A DNA stretch of 64,000 bases from Chrysoporthe austroafricana. Taxonomy: Eukaryota; Ascomycota; Sordariomycetes; Diaporthales; Cryphonectriaceae. The notes under the pieces were generated by a model. It was given only the letters and a program-made list of their open reading frames with translations, made no database searches and was not told where the DNA came from. The position numbers were made by a program, and so were the translations under genes. Of the stretch, positions 31,689 through 42,185 are shown one piece after another; the stretch's first letter is position 1; every line of letters starts with the position of its first letter. The stretch covers positions 4,526,001 through 4,590,000 of the forward strand of contig JYIP02000003.1 of the NCBI GenBank assembly GCA_001051155.2, read 5' to 3'.

Positions 31689-34093
31689 ATGGCCGCCGAC
31701 GACAACTCAACAGGCATCGAGCCTGCCCCCAAGTATGTTACCCCATGTGCACTGTCCCGCTGCTCAACCTCGCCCTGGAGGGCAGGATGCGACTTTGCGC
31801 TGACCAGGTGCCCAGGCCGTCCTACCACGACCACTCGCACGCGGAGCACGGCATCCACCACAGCACCGCGATCAAGGCGACGGACCTCTCCGCGAACCTC
31901 GATGCCAAGATCAAGAACCCCCTCGCCGGCATCCCCAAGCATGAGCTCATGGCGCAGGTCGAGGACTTTGTTAACGAGAAGGGCCTCTCCGAGCACGTCG
32001 AGTACTTCAAGAAGGGCGCGTTGGTCGCGCAGGACCCGGACAGCTTCGAGGACATTAGCGGCGAGCAGAAGCTCACCCAGGAGGAGGTTGCCGTCCTCAT
32101 CAAGGAGGTCGACCACAAGTGGAGGGTTCCCAAGGTTCTGTACCTGACCATCATCACCTGCTCCATCGGCGCCGCCGTCCAGGGTTGGGATCAAGAGGGC
32201 AGCAACGGTGCTGTCCTGTCTTTCCCTCAAGCACTTGGTCTGGATACGTCGACCAATTACGGTCTCTACCTCGAGGGACTGATCGTCTCTGCTCCCTATG
32301 TTGGAAGCGCGTAAGCCGGCACTTCGCCGTCCTTCTCAAGAATCACTGTGCTGACCCATGAACCAGTTTGCTTGGATGCTGGCTGTCGGATCCCTTGAAC
32401 AACTTCCTTGGGCGACGAGGTAGGCCGCCCACACCCAACCCGCCTCTTAGTGACTCTTCACTGGACAACCCCGAGCTGATGATTTCGATCTAGGAACTAT
32501 CTTTGCTGCTGCCCAGTTCTGTTTCTGGCCCGTCCTTGGAAGCGCTTGTTCTCAGACCTGGCAGCAACTCCTCGTCTGCCGTCTTCTTCTGGGAGTGGGA
32601 ATGGGTGCCAAGGCTAGCAGTGTCCCCATCTTCGCGGCCGAGAATGCCCCTGCTTCGATTCGAGGTGCCCTTGTCATGACCTGGCGTATGGATCCTGGAC
32701 ATTGCCCCCCGTGGCCCGATGAGTGCTAACAACGCGTTTGCAGAAATGTGGACTGCCTTTGGTATCTGTCTCGGCACTTGCGCGAACCTGATCCTGGGCA
32801 AGGTCGGCGACATCGCGTGGCGTCTGCAGCTCGGCAGCGCTTTCATCCCGGCCATCCCTCTGATGGCTTTCATCTTCTTCTGCCCCGAGTCTCCTCGTTG
32901 GTATATAAAGAAGGGGCGCTACCAAGACGCCATGAAGTCGCTGCTTCGTCTCCGAAACCACCCCATCCAGGCGGCCCGGGATCTTTACTATATCCACGCC
33001 CAGATCGAGGTCGAGAGGGAGATTCTTCATGGCTCGACCTACATCCAGCGCTTTGTTGAACTCTTCACCATTCCCCGCCTCCGTCGTGCGACCCTCGCGT
33101 CGTTTATTGTTATGATCGCCCAGCAGATGTGCGGTATCAACATCATTGCCTTTTACTCCACTACTGTGTTCGAGGACGCTGGTACGACGGCTTACACCGC
33201 TCTGATCGCTTCTTTCGGCTTCGGTCTGGTCAACTTCATCTTCGCCTGGCCTGCTATTGTATGTATAGATGCCGATATGACTGACTAGATTAGATGACCA
33301 TGGACTGACACGCTTCTAGTGGACCATTGACACTTTCGGGCGACGATCTCTTCTGCTCTTCACTTTCCCGCAAGTAAGTACAATGTTCCCAGCTCATGTT
33401 CTATGGGGTGACACGGTCTGACGTGCCTTTCTCAGATGGCCTGGTCCCTTCTTGCCGCCGGTCTTTGCACTCTGATTCCCGGCGAAGGCAACGTTCATTT
33501 AGGACTTGTTGCCCTCTTTGTCTACATCTTCTGTGCCTTCTACTCCCCCGGCGAGGGTCCTGTGCCCTTCACCTACTCCGCCGAGGTGTTTCCCCTGTCT
33601 CACCGTGAAGTTGGAATGGCTTGGGCTGTCGCTACGTGTCTGTTCTTCGCTGCCGTGCTTAGTATCTCTTTTCCGGCCATCCTTGCGTCTCTGGGCGTCA
33701 TTGGTGCCTTCTGCCTGTACGCCGGCTTCAACATGGTTGCGTTCTTCATGATCTTCCTGTGGGTGCCGGAGACGAAACAGAGGACGCTCGAGGAGCTGGA
33801 CTACGGTATGTCTATTCCCACGCAGCCTGATCACCACTTACAGAGCTGACTTGAACCATCTAGTTTTCGCCGTGCCCACCCGCACCTTCATGAAGTACCA
33901 GGTCTTCACCTGGGCGCCGTGGTGGTTCAAGCGCTATGTGCTCTTCCAGAAGAACGCCGTCCTGCCTCCGCTGTACCACTTCGACCGCGTGGCGAGGGTC
34001 AACAGCGAGTCCGAGTCGGAGAAGATCGACAGCAAGGCGCAGACGGAGCTGAAGGAGGACACGGCAGAGCTCAGCCCGGTGCAGTCGCCGTAG
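31689..34093 (+). CDS. MFS sugar/polyol transporter (sugar-porter family, myo-inositol/polyol-like subgroup)
   Basis: Eight exons: 31689-31732, 31816-32310, 32367-32419, 32494-32685, 32744-33258, 33320-33373, 33436-33805, 33864-34093. They give 650 aa with all phases consistent. It is a plasma-membrane proton-coupled sugar porter with 12 spans. A long hydrophilic N-tail of about 115 residues (His-rich [12 protein letters not shown], then acidic) precedes TM1. Family signatures are [13 protein letters not shown] (TM1), [25 protein letters not shown] (about 307-320), [14 protein letters not shown] (about 388), DTFGRR and [13 protein letters not shown] (about 561-573). The C-tail is Lys/Glu/Ser-rich. 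The extended N-tail and the [11 protein letters not shown] then [12 protein letters not shown] end resemble fungal inositol/polyol-type porters rather than hexose carriers; the substrate is inferred only. For exon 2, acceptor CAG at 31807 would break the frame, so the AG at 31815 was used. Confidence 0.9.
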
Positions 34094-35652
34094 GAGAACG
34101 AGCTGATACACCCGTCATGAGCTGTCGCCTGGCCGTCCCTGAGGTCGCATCCCATGTGTTCTGGCCTCCTCTCCCAGCATGGCTCCTGAGCCGGACTGAA
34201 GAGGGAAGGATGCGGCCCGGACACAGGTACACCATGAGACATGGATATAGGGGATTAGTGAGGCTGGCGGCCGAGGATTTTCTTTTTCTGCTTCGCAATT
34301 GATACCTCATTTTGTTTACAGTCGGCTTTCGATATTCTCCTGCGACGCAGGATGGAGTAGGAAATATATTCATGTCTACTCATGCTACTCACGCTACTTG
34401 ATGATTCTTTGTGTTGGTGAAGCAGTGCCTAGCTCTACATGTTGACTTGGTGTTACTCGCTTTGCATGTGGTTGCGTTTAAGTCGTATTAGGCTTCTATT
34501 GGCACTCGGCTAGTTAGGCAGCTCACGCATGGCGGTCTGCCGATCAAGGTTGCAGCCTCCTCGGGCGGACTTTGGAAGAGTGTCGGATTGAAAGAGTGTG
34601 GGTGTGGGGGAGAGGTCGACCATCGCTTTCAGCACCTTTAGAACCACGGCATGAGGACTGCCCACCATCCCCTATCGAAGCTCGCAGAGAGGTGGTATAT
34701 TTTCTAAGAGGCCCGTCTCGGAGCAGAGATGGGCCCGCTGCTTGTCCTTGGGCGCTGCACTAGGGGGGCTTCGCAACGGTTCCCGGTGTTACTTCATCTG
34801 AGGCTGGGAAGGGCTATAAATGCCACAACCATGGTGCCTTTTATCCTGCTGACATTGCACATCAGCGACCATGGCAGCCCACCGGGCCTCAGCTGAGTCG
34901 CAAGAGCAGAGCCACCTAGGCGAGTGGAGTCGTCGGGTGTAGCCGCAGGAGGGCCTGGTGCTTCTCTAGCTGGAGACGTTCTAGTCTGGTCCGACTGGAT
35001 GCCAAGGTTCTCTCTGCTGCAGATCCATTCCCTCAAGCCCCCGTGTCATGGCACGACGGTGAATCGACAATTCCCTGATTCCTTGGTCTGACAACCCTGC
35101 AGGCGAGGCCTGCCCAGCAGGTATAGTACCATAGTAGGCGCTGCTGGGGTGCCAGTGGGTTGTGCAGGCGGGCATGCAGGGGCTACGTAGTAGGCGAGGG
35201 GGGCGCTAGGCGAACTCTGCGGCCAGGCCCGCCAATGAGAGCCGCGGGCGGGACAGTGTCAGGGCCCAAAGGGGAAACCGACGTCATCGCCAACTTATCG
35301 TTGGAATAAGCTTGAAACGACTCCCAGCCAGCGCTCCTGCGCTGGCGCTGGCGCTGCCTCCCCTTCCAGCTGGCACCAGGAGCAGCTCGACATAAAGAGG
35401 GCGGCGGACGACGGACCCACGACACGCGACCCTTTAGTGGTGTGGACAGCTTGATTGACCCTCACTCCCGCATCTACGTCCTGGCACCCGTCCCGTCCCT
35501 GCAGACGATCGCCGGGGACGACTTATATCCATAGTAGTAGAGCAGCAGACGAGAGAGGTCTACTGCGCGCCGCCACGCCGACAGACGGCAGCCTCCAGCC
35601 GCTCGAGCCATCACCCCTACCCATCTAGGCGCGTCTCGCCTCGTCCTTTAGC
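34094..35652. other. Intergenic region between transporter and App1-like gene
   Basis: About 1.56 kb without a supported gene. The first few hundred bases are the 3' region of the transporter. The last 300 bases are the App1-like promoter, with a short GCGCTGGCGCTGGCGCTG repeat (about 35337-35355), ACATAAAGAG at 35389, and a pyrimidine-rich leader (35580-35645). Confidence 0.5.
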
Positions 35653-37359
35653 ATGGCCCCCTCCAGATCTGCGCTGCTCGCGTGGGGCGCGCTCTCAGCC
35701 GCCGGCCTGGCCGCGGCGGTGCCGGCGGCCCACCCGATGATCACGCCGGCGCCGGCGCTCTCGAGGCGGGAGCTGGAGCGCCGCATCGACGTTGGCAGCT
35801 ACCTGGGCTCGGTCTTCTCGTCGCTGGGGTCGGACGTGTCGTCGTTCGTGGCGTCGGGCGTGCCGCAGTTCTTCAACGACCTGCCGACGGGCACGGTGGT
35901 CGAGTCCAGCCTGGGCATCTCGTCGAGCGACCTCGCGGCGAGCCCGACGCTGGCGCTCAACGTGCCGCCGTACGCGAACTGGACCGACCAGGGCTGGAGC
36001 GTGCGCGTGCGCGGCAACATCTTCAAGCAGCCCAACATCTCGACAGACGAGCTCGACAGCCTCGCGAACAAGTTCCTCATCGGCACCTCCATCCAGGACC
36101 TGCCGGCGGGCGAGCAGGACCAGGCGCGGAACCTGACGAGCGAGATCTTCGTCGTGCAGCAGGACAACGAGCAGGTGATTGTTGATTTTGTGAACAACGT
36201 CGCCGTTAACCCGGGGACGGACAGCGGCGCGGTCAACGCGCGCGGCGGGGCGCAGAGCATCACCATGCCGTACAACACGACGGCCGAGGGCGACTTCGAC
36301 GCCTTCGTGCTGCTGCAGAACACCACGGGGACGAACGGCAGCTACCTGCTGCCGGGCAACGAGACGGACCAGATCCAGCTGCTGGACGTGTACGTGCAGG
36401 GCGCGGCGACGACGGGCAACGCCACCGCGTTCCTCGTGCCCACGGAGGGCATCACGATCATCTCTGATATCGACGACATCCTGCGTGAGTCCAACCCGCT
36501 GAGTTGCCCTGCCATAACCCCTACACGGGTGAGATGATGAAGTGTGTGCTGACTTGAGACCCCCGGCAGGCGTCACCAAGATCTGGGACCCGGAGGTGGG
36601 CCTCCTCAACTCGTTCGCGAAGCCGTTCACGGCGTGGCAGAACATGCCCGACATGTACGCGAACTGGAGCAAGTCGATCCAGAACCTGCACTTCCACTAC
36701 CTCACGACCACGCCCGAGCAGGTGACCAAGAATTACATGGAGTAAGTAAGCCCTCTTATCCCCCTTGGTGATAGCACGCAGCCCGCTTACGCCCGCCCGC
36801 CCCGCCCGCCAGCTTCATCTACAAGACGTACCCGTTCGGGTCGTTCGACACGCGGCCGCTCAACTTCTCGGACGCGTCGGCGACGCTCTCGATCCGCAAG
36901 GCGCTCCTGACCAAGATCTTCGAGACGTTCCCGCAGCGCAAGTTCGTGCTGGTGGCGGACACGTCCAACAGCGACGTCATGTCGGACTACCCGGAGATGG
37001 CGACGACCTTTCCCGGCCAGGTGCAGTGCATCCTGCTCAAGAACTCGTCGTCGGCGTACCACACGTCCGGGGCGAACCTGACGGACAGCGACGACCCGTT
37101 CCCCTACGACACTTCGGGCTTCCAGGGCCTGAACGCGTCGACGTACATGTTCTTCCGCGACGCGGACGACCTGGCGGGGCTGGACCTCGCGGCGGGGGCG
37201 TGCCGCAACGCGAGCATCGCGCAGAACGTCACGTTCGGCGAGCAGAACCTGCCGTTCGGGTCGGCGGCGGCGGCGGGCGCGGCGCCGCCGCTCGGGTGGG
37301 CGGGGTGCGCCGGGTGGGGGCTCGGGGTGGTGCTGATGGGCATGGCGCTGTGGTCGTGA
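35653..37359 (+). CDS. Secreted, probably GPI-anchored App1-like protein (DUF2183 phosphatidate-phosphatase domain)
   Basis: Exons 35653-36484, 36570-36741 and 36813-37359 give 516 aa. Residues 1-22 form a signal peptide (hydrophobic core LLAWGALSAAGLAAAV). About 12 N-glycosylation sequons (NWT, NIS, NLT, NTT, NGS, NET, NAT, NWS, NFS, NSS, NAS and others) show passage through the secretory pathway. The last about 35 residues, small residues followed by a hydrophobic end (GWGLGVVLMGMALWS), look like a GPI-attachment signal. The catalytic-domain hallmark IISDIDDILRVTKIWDP puts DIDDI at residues 272-276, corresponding to App1's DxDxT nucleophile motif. HYLTTTPEQVTKNYM and LVADTSNSDVMSDYPEM follow, as in DUF2183. 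Yeast App1 is a cytosolic phosphatidate phosphatase, so the exported form may act on cell-surface or external phosphates. The fifth motif position is Ile, not Thr. Confidence 0.85.
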
Positions 37360-40194
37360 TCCACTGGCGGCCGAGGTTGGGCCCGAGGGAGGGGGGATGG
37401 GAGGGCTATAGCGGAGACGAGGCGTGAATGGCCATGGCGTCTTGGGGGAGGGGGGTGGGAACAATTTTATCGCGCGCAGCGCGGGAGGGAGGGGGGCCTC
37501 GATGGTCACCGGCCCGCGTCTTTTTTCTTCTTCTTCTGTTGTTCGTAATCATGTACATCTGGATGGACGGATGGATGGATGGACGGATGGATGGATGGAC
37601 GGATGGATGGATGGACGGATGGATGGATGGACGGATGGATGGATGGACGGATGGATATGGATAGGGACTGGAGGTGGGGGCGAAGGGGGAAGAGGGTGCA
37701 CCTCTGCGCAGCCGATCTCGCAATAGTAATCAGCCTCCTCCCATTGTTGCCCACACGACACATGCCGGGACGACAAAGATAGGCGAGCGAACCGGCCCTG
37801 CTGGGATGTGGGCTGGGGGCTGGGCTGGGGCCTCGGCCTCTCCCGCCCTGTCGCTTGCTGCTACGTCGTGCGTACTCTTTGCTATTACTATTACTTATCT
37901 CTACTATGTGTATGGCCGGGCGCGAGCTCCCTCCCCCCGGATAAGGGCAGCGCGCCAGGCCCGATCTGATCGGAGGGCCCGCCCGACGACGAATCGCCTC
38001 GATTCCGATTTGGACGCTCGCTTCGCTGTGCTACTGCTGTGGTCATGAGTCGGGGAGGGAAAACGTGGGGACCCGGCGGGCGGGCGGGCAGCGGCGGCGG
38101 CGGGACCGCTACGGCGTAGGATGGCTACTAAGTAAAGTGAGTACCACTAGTATGGTAGCGATGCCTGCTGTAATTGCTATGGCACGTAGTATGTAGTACG
38201 CAGGTCGGCTGAAGGGGATTGATTCCCTGGCTAGCCGAGGGATGGACTGACGGACTGGCTGGTTTTGTCCCGGGGCCTGTCCTCCGCTGCGGCTGGGTCG
38301 CATGTCGAGAAAAAAAAAAAAAAAAAAGATGTTCGTGTTGGCCCTCGTGTCAGTCATACAAAGTAGTACCACCATGATAGTTGAGTCTGTTGTGTGTGAC
38401 GCATTCCCAGAAGAGTGGTGAGTGGTGAGTGGTGGGTGGGGTGCTTGGTCGGCGTGCAGGTCGGAGGCGGCGTCAGGGGTATTGCACATCGGGTGGGTTT
38501 GGACCAATGGGAGGCCTATCGCCGTTATCAGCTGTGGCGCGGGCGCGCGACCCCATTGGCGGGGGCGTTAGGTAACTAGAACTCGGGCCAGGTCCCCAGA
38601 TTTTTCGATTGTTCCTTTTTTTTCCCTTCTTTTGTCTGTCTGGAGTCATAGATAGGGAGGGTGACTCGACGAGGGGGGCGAAGCGGGGTGGCGAGAGCCG
38701 AGCGCATCCTGGCAGGGCTTGTTGTACGTCCGTATTTCTTTTCAGTTTTTATTTTATTTTATTTTATTTTATTTTTTTGGGGGGAAGAGGTGACAGACAG
38801 CCCATCCCGTATGGATGCGTGGATGGGACGAAAAAGGGTTGGCCGATCTCGGCTGGCGCTGGGGCTGGAATGGAAAACCCCGGATTCGAGGATTCGAGGG
38901 TCGATCAATGTTCGATGTTCGATGTCTCCGGCTGAAGAAGCGGTCCCAGCTGCCCGCCACCCGCCTAAATTGCTCCCTGTCAGTTACCGTACGCAGTTCC
39001 GTACCCGATACCCAGCGTGCCAGTCAGGCTGGATGGGTGGTGGGGCCTTCAGCATTCCTCGGCGGGATAAAAATGGCAACCCGTGTTCAGCCACAGGCCG
39101 TCTCTGTCTCTCGTGCCGCCCGCGCATAATGTGGTTTCTTTTCTTTTCTTTTTTTTTTTCTGCTGTCTTTGAGTGAGACTGTATGTGTGTATGTATATGT
39201 GTATGTGGATGTAGATGCATGCATCCATGCACGCATGTAGGTATCCAGTATGCATGCATGTCGAGGGGAAAATATGCAGGCCCCTATGTGCCCCTCGGAC
39301 GACGGAGCGAAGGAGTGGACGACGTGGAGGGCTGAGGGCACCCCACGTCATCCACCACACGAGAGCTGGGCCTGGGCCAGGGCCAGAACTCCAGAACTCT
39401 CTCTGCACTGCTGCTGCCAGGTACTAAGTAAGTAGGTGTATGTATGTGTGTGTATGTGTTCGTCGCAGGCGAGGCTGGTCTGTCCTGATCTGTCCCGATC
39501 TGTCCCGTCCTGTGCCTCTCAGCTTCGGACAGGCCGTCCGCGCCGGCGGGCTCCTTTCTTTGTCGTGCGGTGTGTGGTCATCGCATCCATCGTATCCAGA
39601 GCCGAACCGACGGTCGCCACAGCACAGGCACAGGGTGGGCTACTATAATTAATTATCCGGCCTAGGAAGGACAGCCCGTGCCCTTTCCTTGTTGACGGCC
39701 GTCCCGTTTTCGTTGGCCTTAACCCGTTGTGCCTTCCCCACCGAGGTCGCGCGAGGGTGCCCTCCCTCCGCCGTTGCCTACCTCCCACCTCCTAAGCCTA
39801 ATCCTGCTCCTGCTCCCAAGGCCAAGGCCAAGCCCACGCCTGAGGCCAGGCCCCCCCAGCAGCCCCCCTCCCAGGCCCAGCTTCTTGGTGCTGACGGACC
39901 CGGAGCCCGGTGGTCGTCGCCTCGCCTTGAAAGCCCTCGCGTGCCCACCCCCCGCTTCCGTGCCTGTAAATCCCTCCACGCCTTTTTCTCACCTCCTCGC
40001 TCCCGACTCGACTCCTCAACTCCTCCTCCTATCACACGGCTACACTCTAGTTGTGCTACAGCTGCTGATCTGCTCGCCGCCGCCGCCGACGACGAAAGAC
40101 CTCACCGCGCACCCTCGTCTCCTCGCCGCGCCCCAGCCCATTCTACCAGCTCTTCCTTCTTCTTGCTTTCTGCTAAATACCCAAAATCTTCAAC
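37360..40194. other. Intergenic region and glutamine-synthetase promoter
   Basis: About 2.8 kb with no supported gene. It contains the 16-bp minisatellite (listed separately), an A18 run (38310-38328), GTGGTGAGTGGTGAGTGG repeats (38416-38440), an ATTTT pentanucleotide run (38746-38778), TGTATG-type repeats (39180-39220) and CT-rich strings before the glutamine synthetase start. No GATA-factor cluster is obvious by eye, although glutamine synthetase is usually nitrogen-regulated. Confidence 0.5.
37565..37660. repeat. 16-bp minisatellite, about six copies
   Basis: The unit GGACGGATGGATGGAT repeats five times perfectly from 37565 to 37644. A sixth copy has a changed end (37645-37660). The unit is itself built of GGAT/GGAC tetramers. 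It starts about 205 bp after the App1-like stop codon, so it may be in its 3' untranslated region. Long ORFs across it on both strands (repeats of DGWMDGRM or HPSIHPSV) are artefacts of the repeat. Confidence 0.95.
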
Positions 40195-42185
40195 ATGGTA
40201 CGTCGCAGGCCCACACCCCCGCGGCTTGGGACGGCATAGCCGCACCGCCGCCTGCTCAACAGCAGCCGCAACACCACCACCACCACCACCACCAGGCCCT
40301 TCACGAGACAGGAACCATGGGCTGACCAGATCTCTCTCTCTCTGCTTCTGCTACAGGCTTACAACGATGCTTTCGGCACCTCCTCCGCCACCAACGTAAG
40401 CTTCAGGCTCGACGAACATGGGCGCGCCCCCCGCCGCCGCCACCAGCGCGGCTGCTGCTGTGCGCGCCCTGCCTGCTCTCCTGGAGCGCGGGACTAATGC
40501 TATGTGTCATAAAACAGCTGGCGCCCTTCCTGGCCCTCGACCAGAAGGGGAAGATCATGGCCGAGTACATCTGGATCGACAGCGAGGGCGGCGTCCGGTC
40601 CAAGTCGAGGGTAGGTCCCCCCGATCCGTCGTATCGCGCGCTTCTTCTTCCCCGGAAGCGACCGCCCGCTGCTGCGCCCGCCCGCCCCCCTCTGCCCGCT
40701 GCCGCCCGCTGACTGGAATGCTGCGCTGAACAGACCCTCTCCGCCAAGGCTGGCGGCTACACGCCCGCCGACCTCCCAACAGTACGTGTTCTCTCCCCCC
40801 CCCCTCTGTCTCCCCATCTCCCCCTCTCCGGGGTGCTTGGGCGAGCCTGCTGCTTCCGGTCCCTCTCGCTGACCTCGACCTCTTCTTTGCCCCCTCGCAG
40901 TGGAACTTCGACGGCTCCTCGACCGGCCAGGCCCCTGGCGACAACAGCGACGTCTACCTGAAGCCCGTCGCCGTCTACCCGGACCCCTTCCGCACCCAGG
41001 GCGGCGACAACATCCTCGTCCTCACCGAGTGCTGGATGTCCGATGGCACCCCTAACAAGTTCAACCACCGCCACGAGTGCGCCAAGCTGATGGAGAAGCA
41101 CGCCGCCCAGAAGCCCTGGTTCGGCCTCGAGCAGGAGTACACCCTGCTTGACCTCAACGACCGCCCCTTCGGCTGGGTAAGCAAGCCCCCCCTCTAATCC
41201 CCGATGCCCTGCATCGTGCATAAGCGTCATCTCTTTTTTTTTTTTTTGTCTCACCTGCCTGGACGCGCCGCTGACTCTCTCCCGCGCCCGCGTTTCTAGC
41301 CCGCCCACGGCTTCCCCGCCCCCCAGGGCCCCTACTACTGCGGTGTCGGCGCCGGCAAGGTCGTCCAGCGTGACGTCGTCGAGGCCCACTACAAGGCCTG
41401 CCTGTATGCCGGCATCAACATCTCCGGCACCAACGCCGAGGTCATGCCTGCCCAGTGGGAGTTCCAGGTCGGCCCCTGCGAGGGCATCGAGATGGGCGAC
41501 CAGCTCTGGCTGGCCCGCTTCCTGCTCCAGTACGTGAACCCCCAGCGCTCCTGTTGTGGGCAGGCGACTACAGAGACTTTTCGAAGTTCTCCTGTTCCCC
41601 CAGGACATGTCACAGAGGGGCGCGTGTTTCGCTGGCTCATGCACGACGTGTTGCTGACTTGATCTCCTTATAGCCGTATCGCCGAGGTCTTCGGTGCCCG
41701 CGTCTCGTTCGCGCCCAAGCCCATACCCGGTGACTGGAACGGTGCCGGTCTGCACAGCAACTTCTCCACCGAGGAGATGCGCAAGGAGGGCGGCATGAAG
41801 CACATCGAGGCCGCCATCAAGAAGCTCGAGGGCCGCCACAAGGAGCGTAAGTAGCAGCCCCTTCTCTCTCCCCAGCCCGCACCAGAAGCCTCCATATACT
41901 GCTTGCTGCGCGCCGCACGCACATGCTGACACCACCACGCCTCACCCTGCAGACATCCTCGTCTACGGAGAGGGCAACGAGCTGCGCCTCACCGGCAGGC
42001 ACGAGACCGGTGCCATCGACCAGTTCACATACGGCGTCGCCAACCGCGGCTCGTCCATCCGTATCCCCCGCGAGTGCGCCGCCAAGGGCTACGGCTACTT
42101 CGAGGACCGCCGCCCCGCCTCCAACGCCGACCCCTACCAGATCAGCGGCATCATCATGGAGACCATCTTCGGTGCTGTCGAGTAG
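40195..42185 (+). CDS. GLN1: Glutamine synthetase (eukaryotic GSII)
   Basis: Eight exons: 40195-40197, 40357-40395, 40518-40610, 40734-40781, 40901-41176, 41300-41529, 41674-41846, 41953-42185. They give 364 aa, close to the fungal norm of about 355-360. The enzyme condenses ammonium with glutamate using ATP, forming glutamine in the cytosol. Visible signatures are [20 protein letters not shown] (grasp/beta region), [29 protein letters not shown] (metal-binding Glu), [32 protein letters not shown] (ATP/ammonium site), [20 protein letters not shown] and RIPRE. The first exon carries only the ATG, followed directly by GTACGT. Splicing to GCTTACAACGATGC gives MAYNDAFG. At the exon 6 donor, CA-GTACGT joined to CCGTATC gives LLHRIAEVFG, as in the family. 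The gene stands alone. Confidence 0.95.

Noticed and set aside
37424..37776. ORFs with DGWMDGRM or HPSIHPSV repeats.
   Set aside because: They are translations of the 16-bp minisatellite and its complement.
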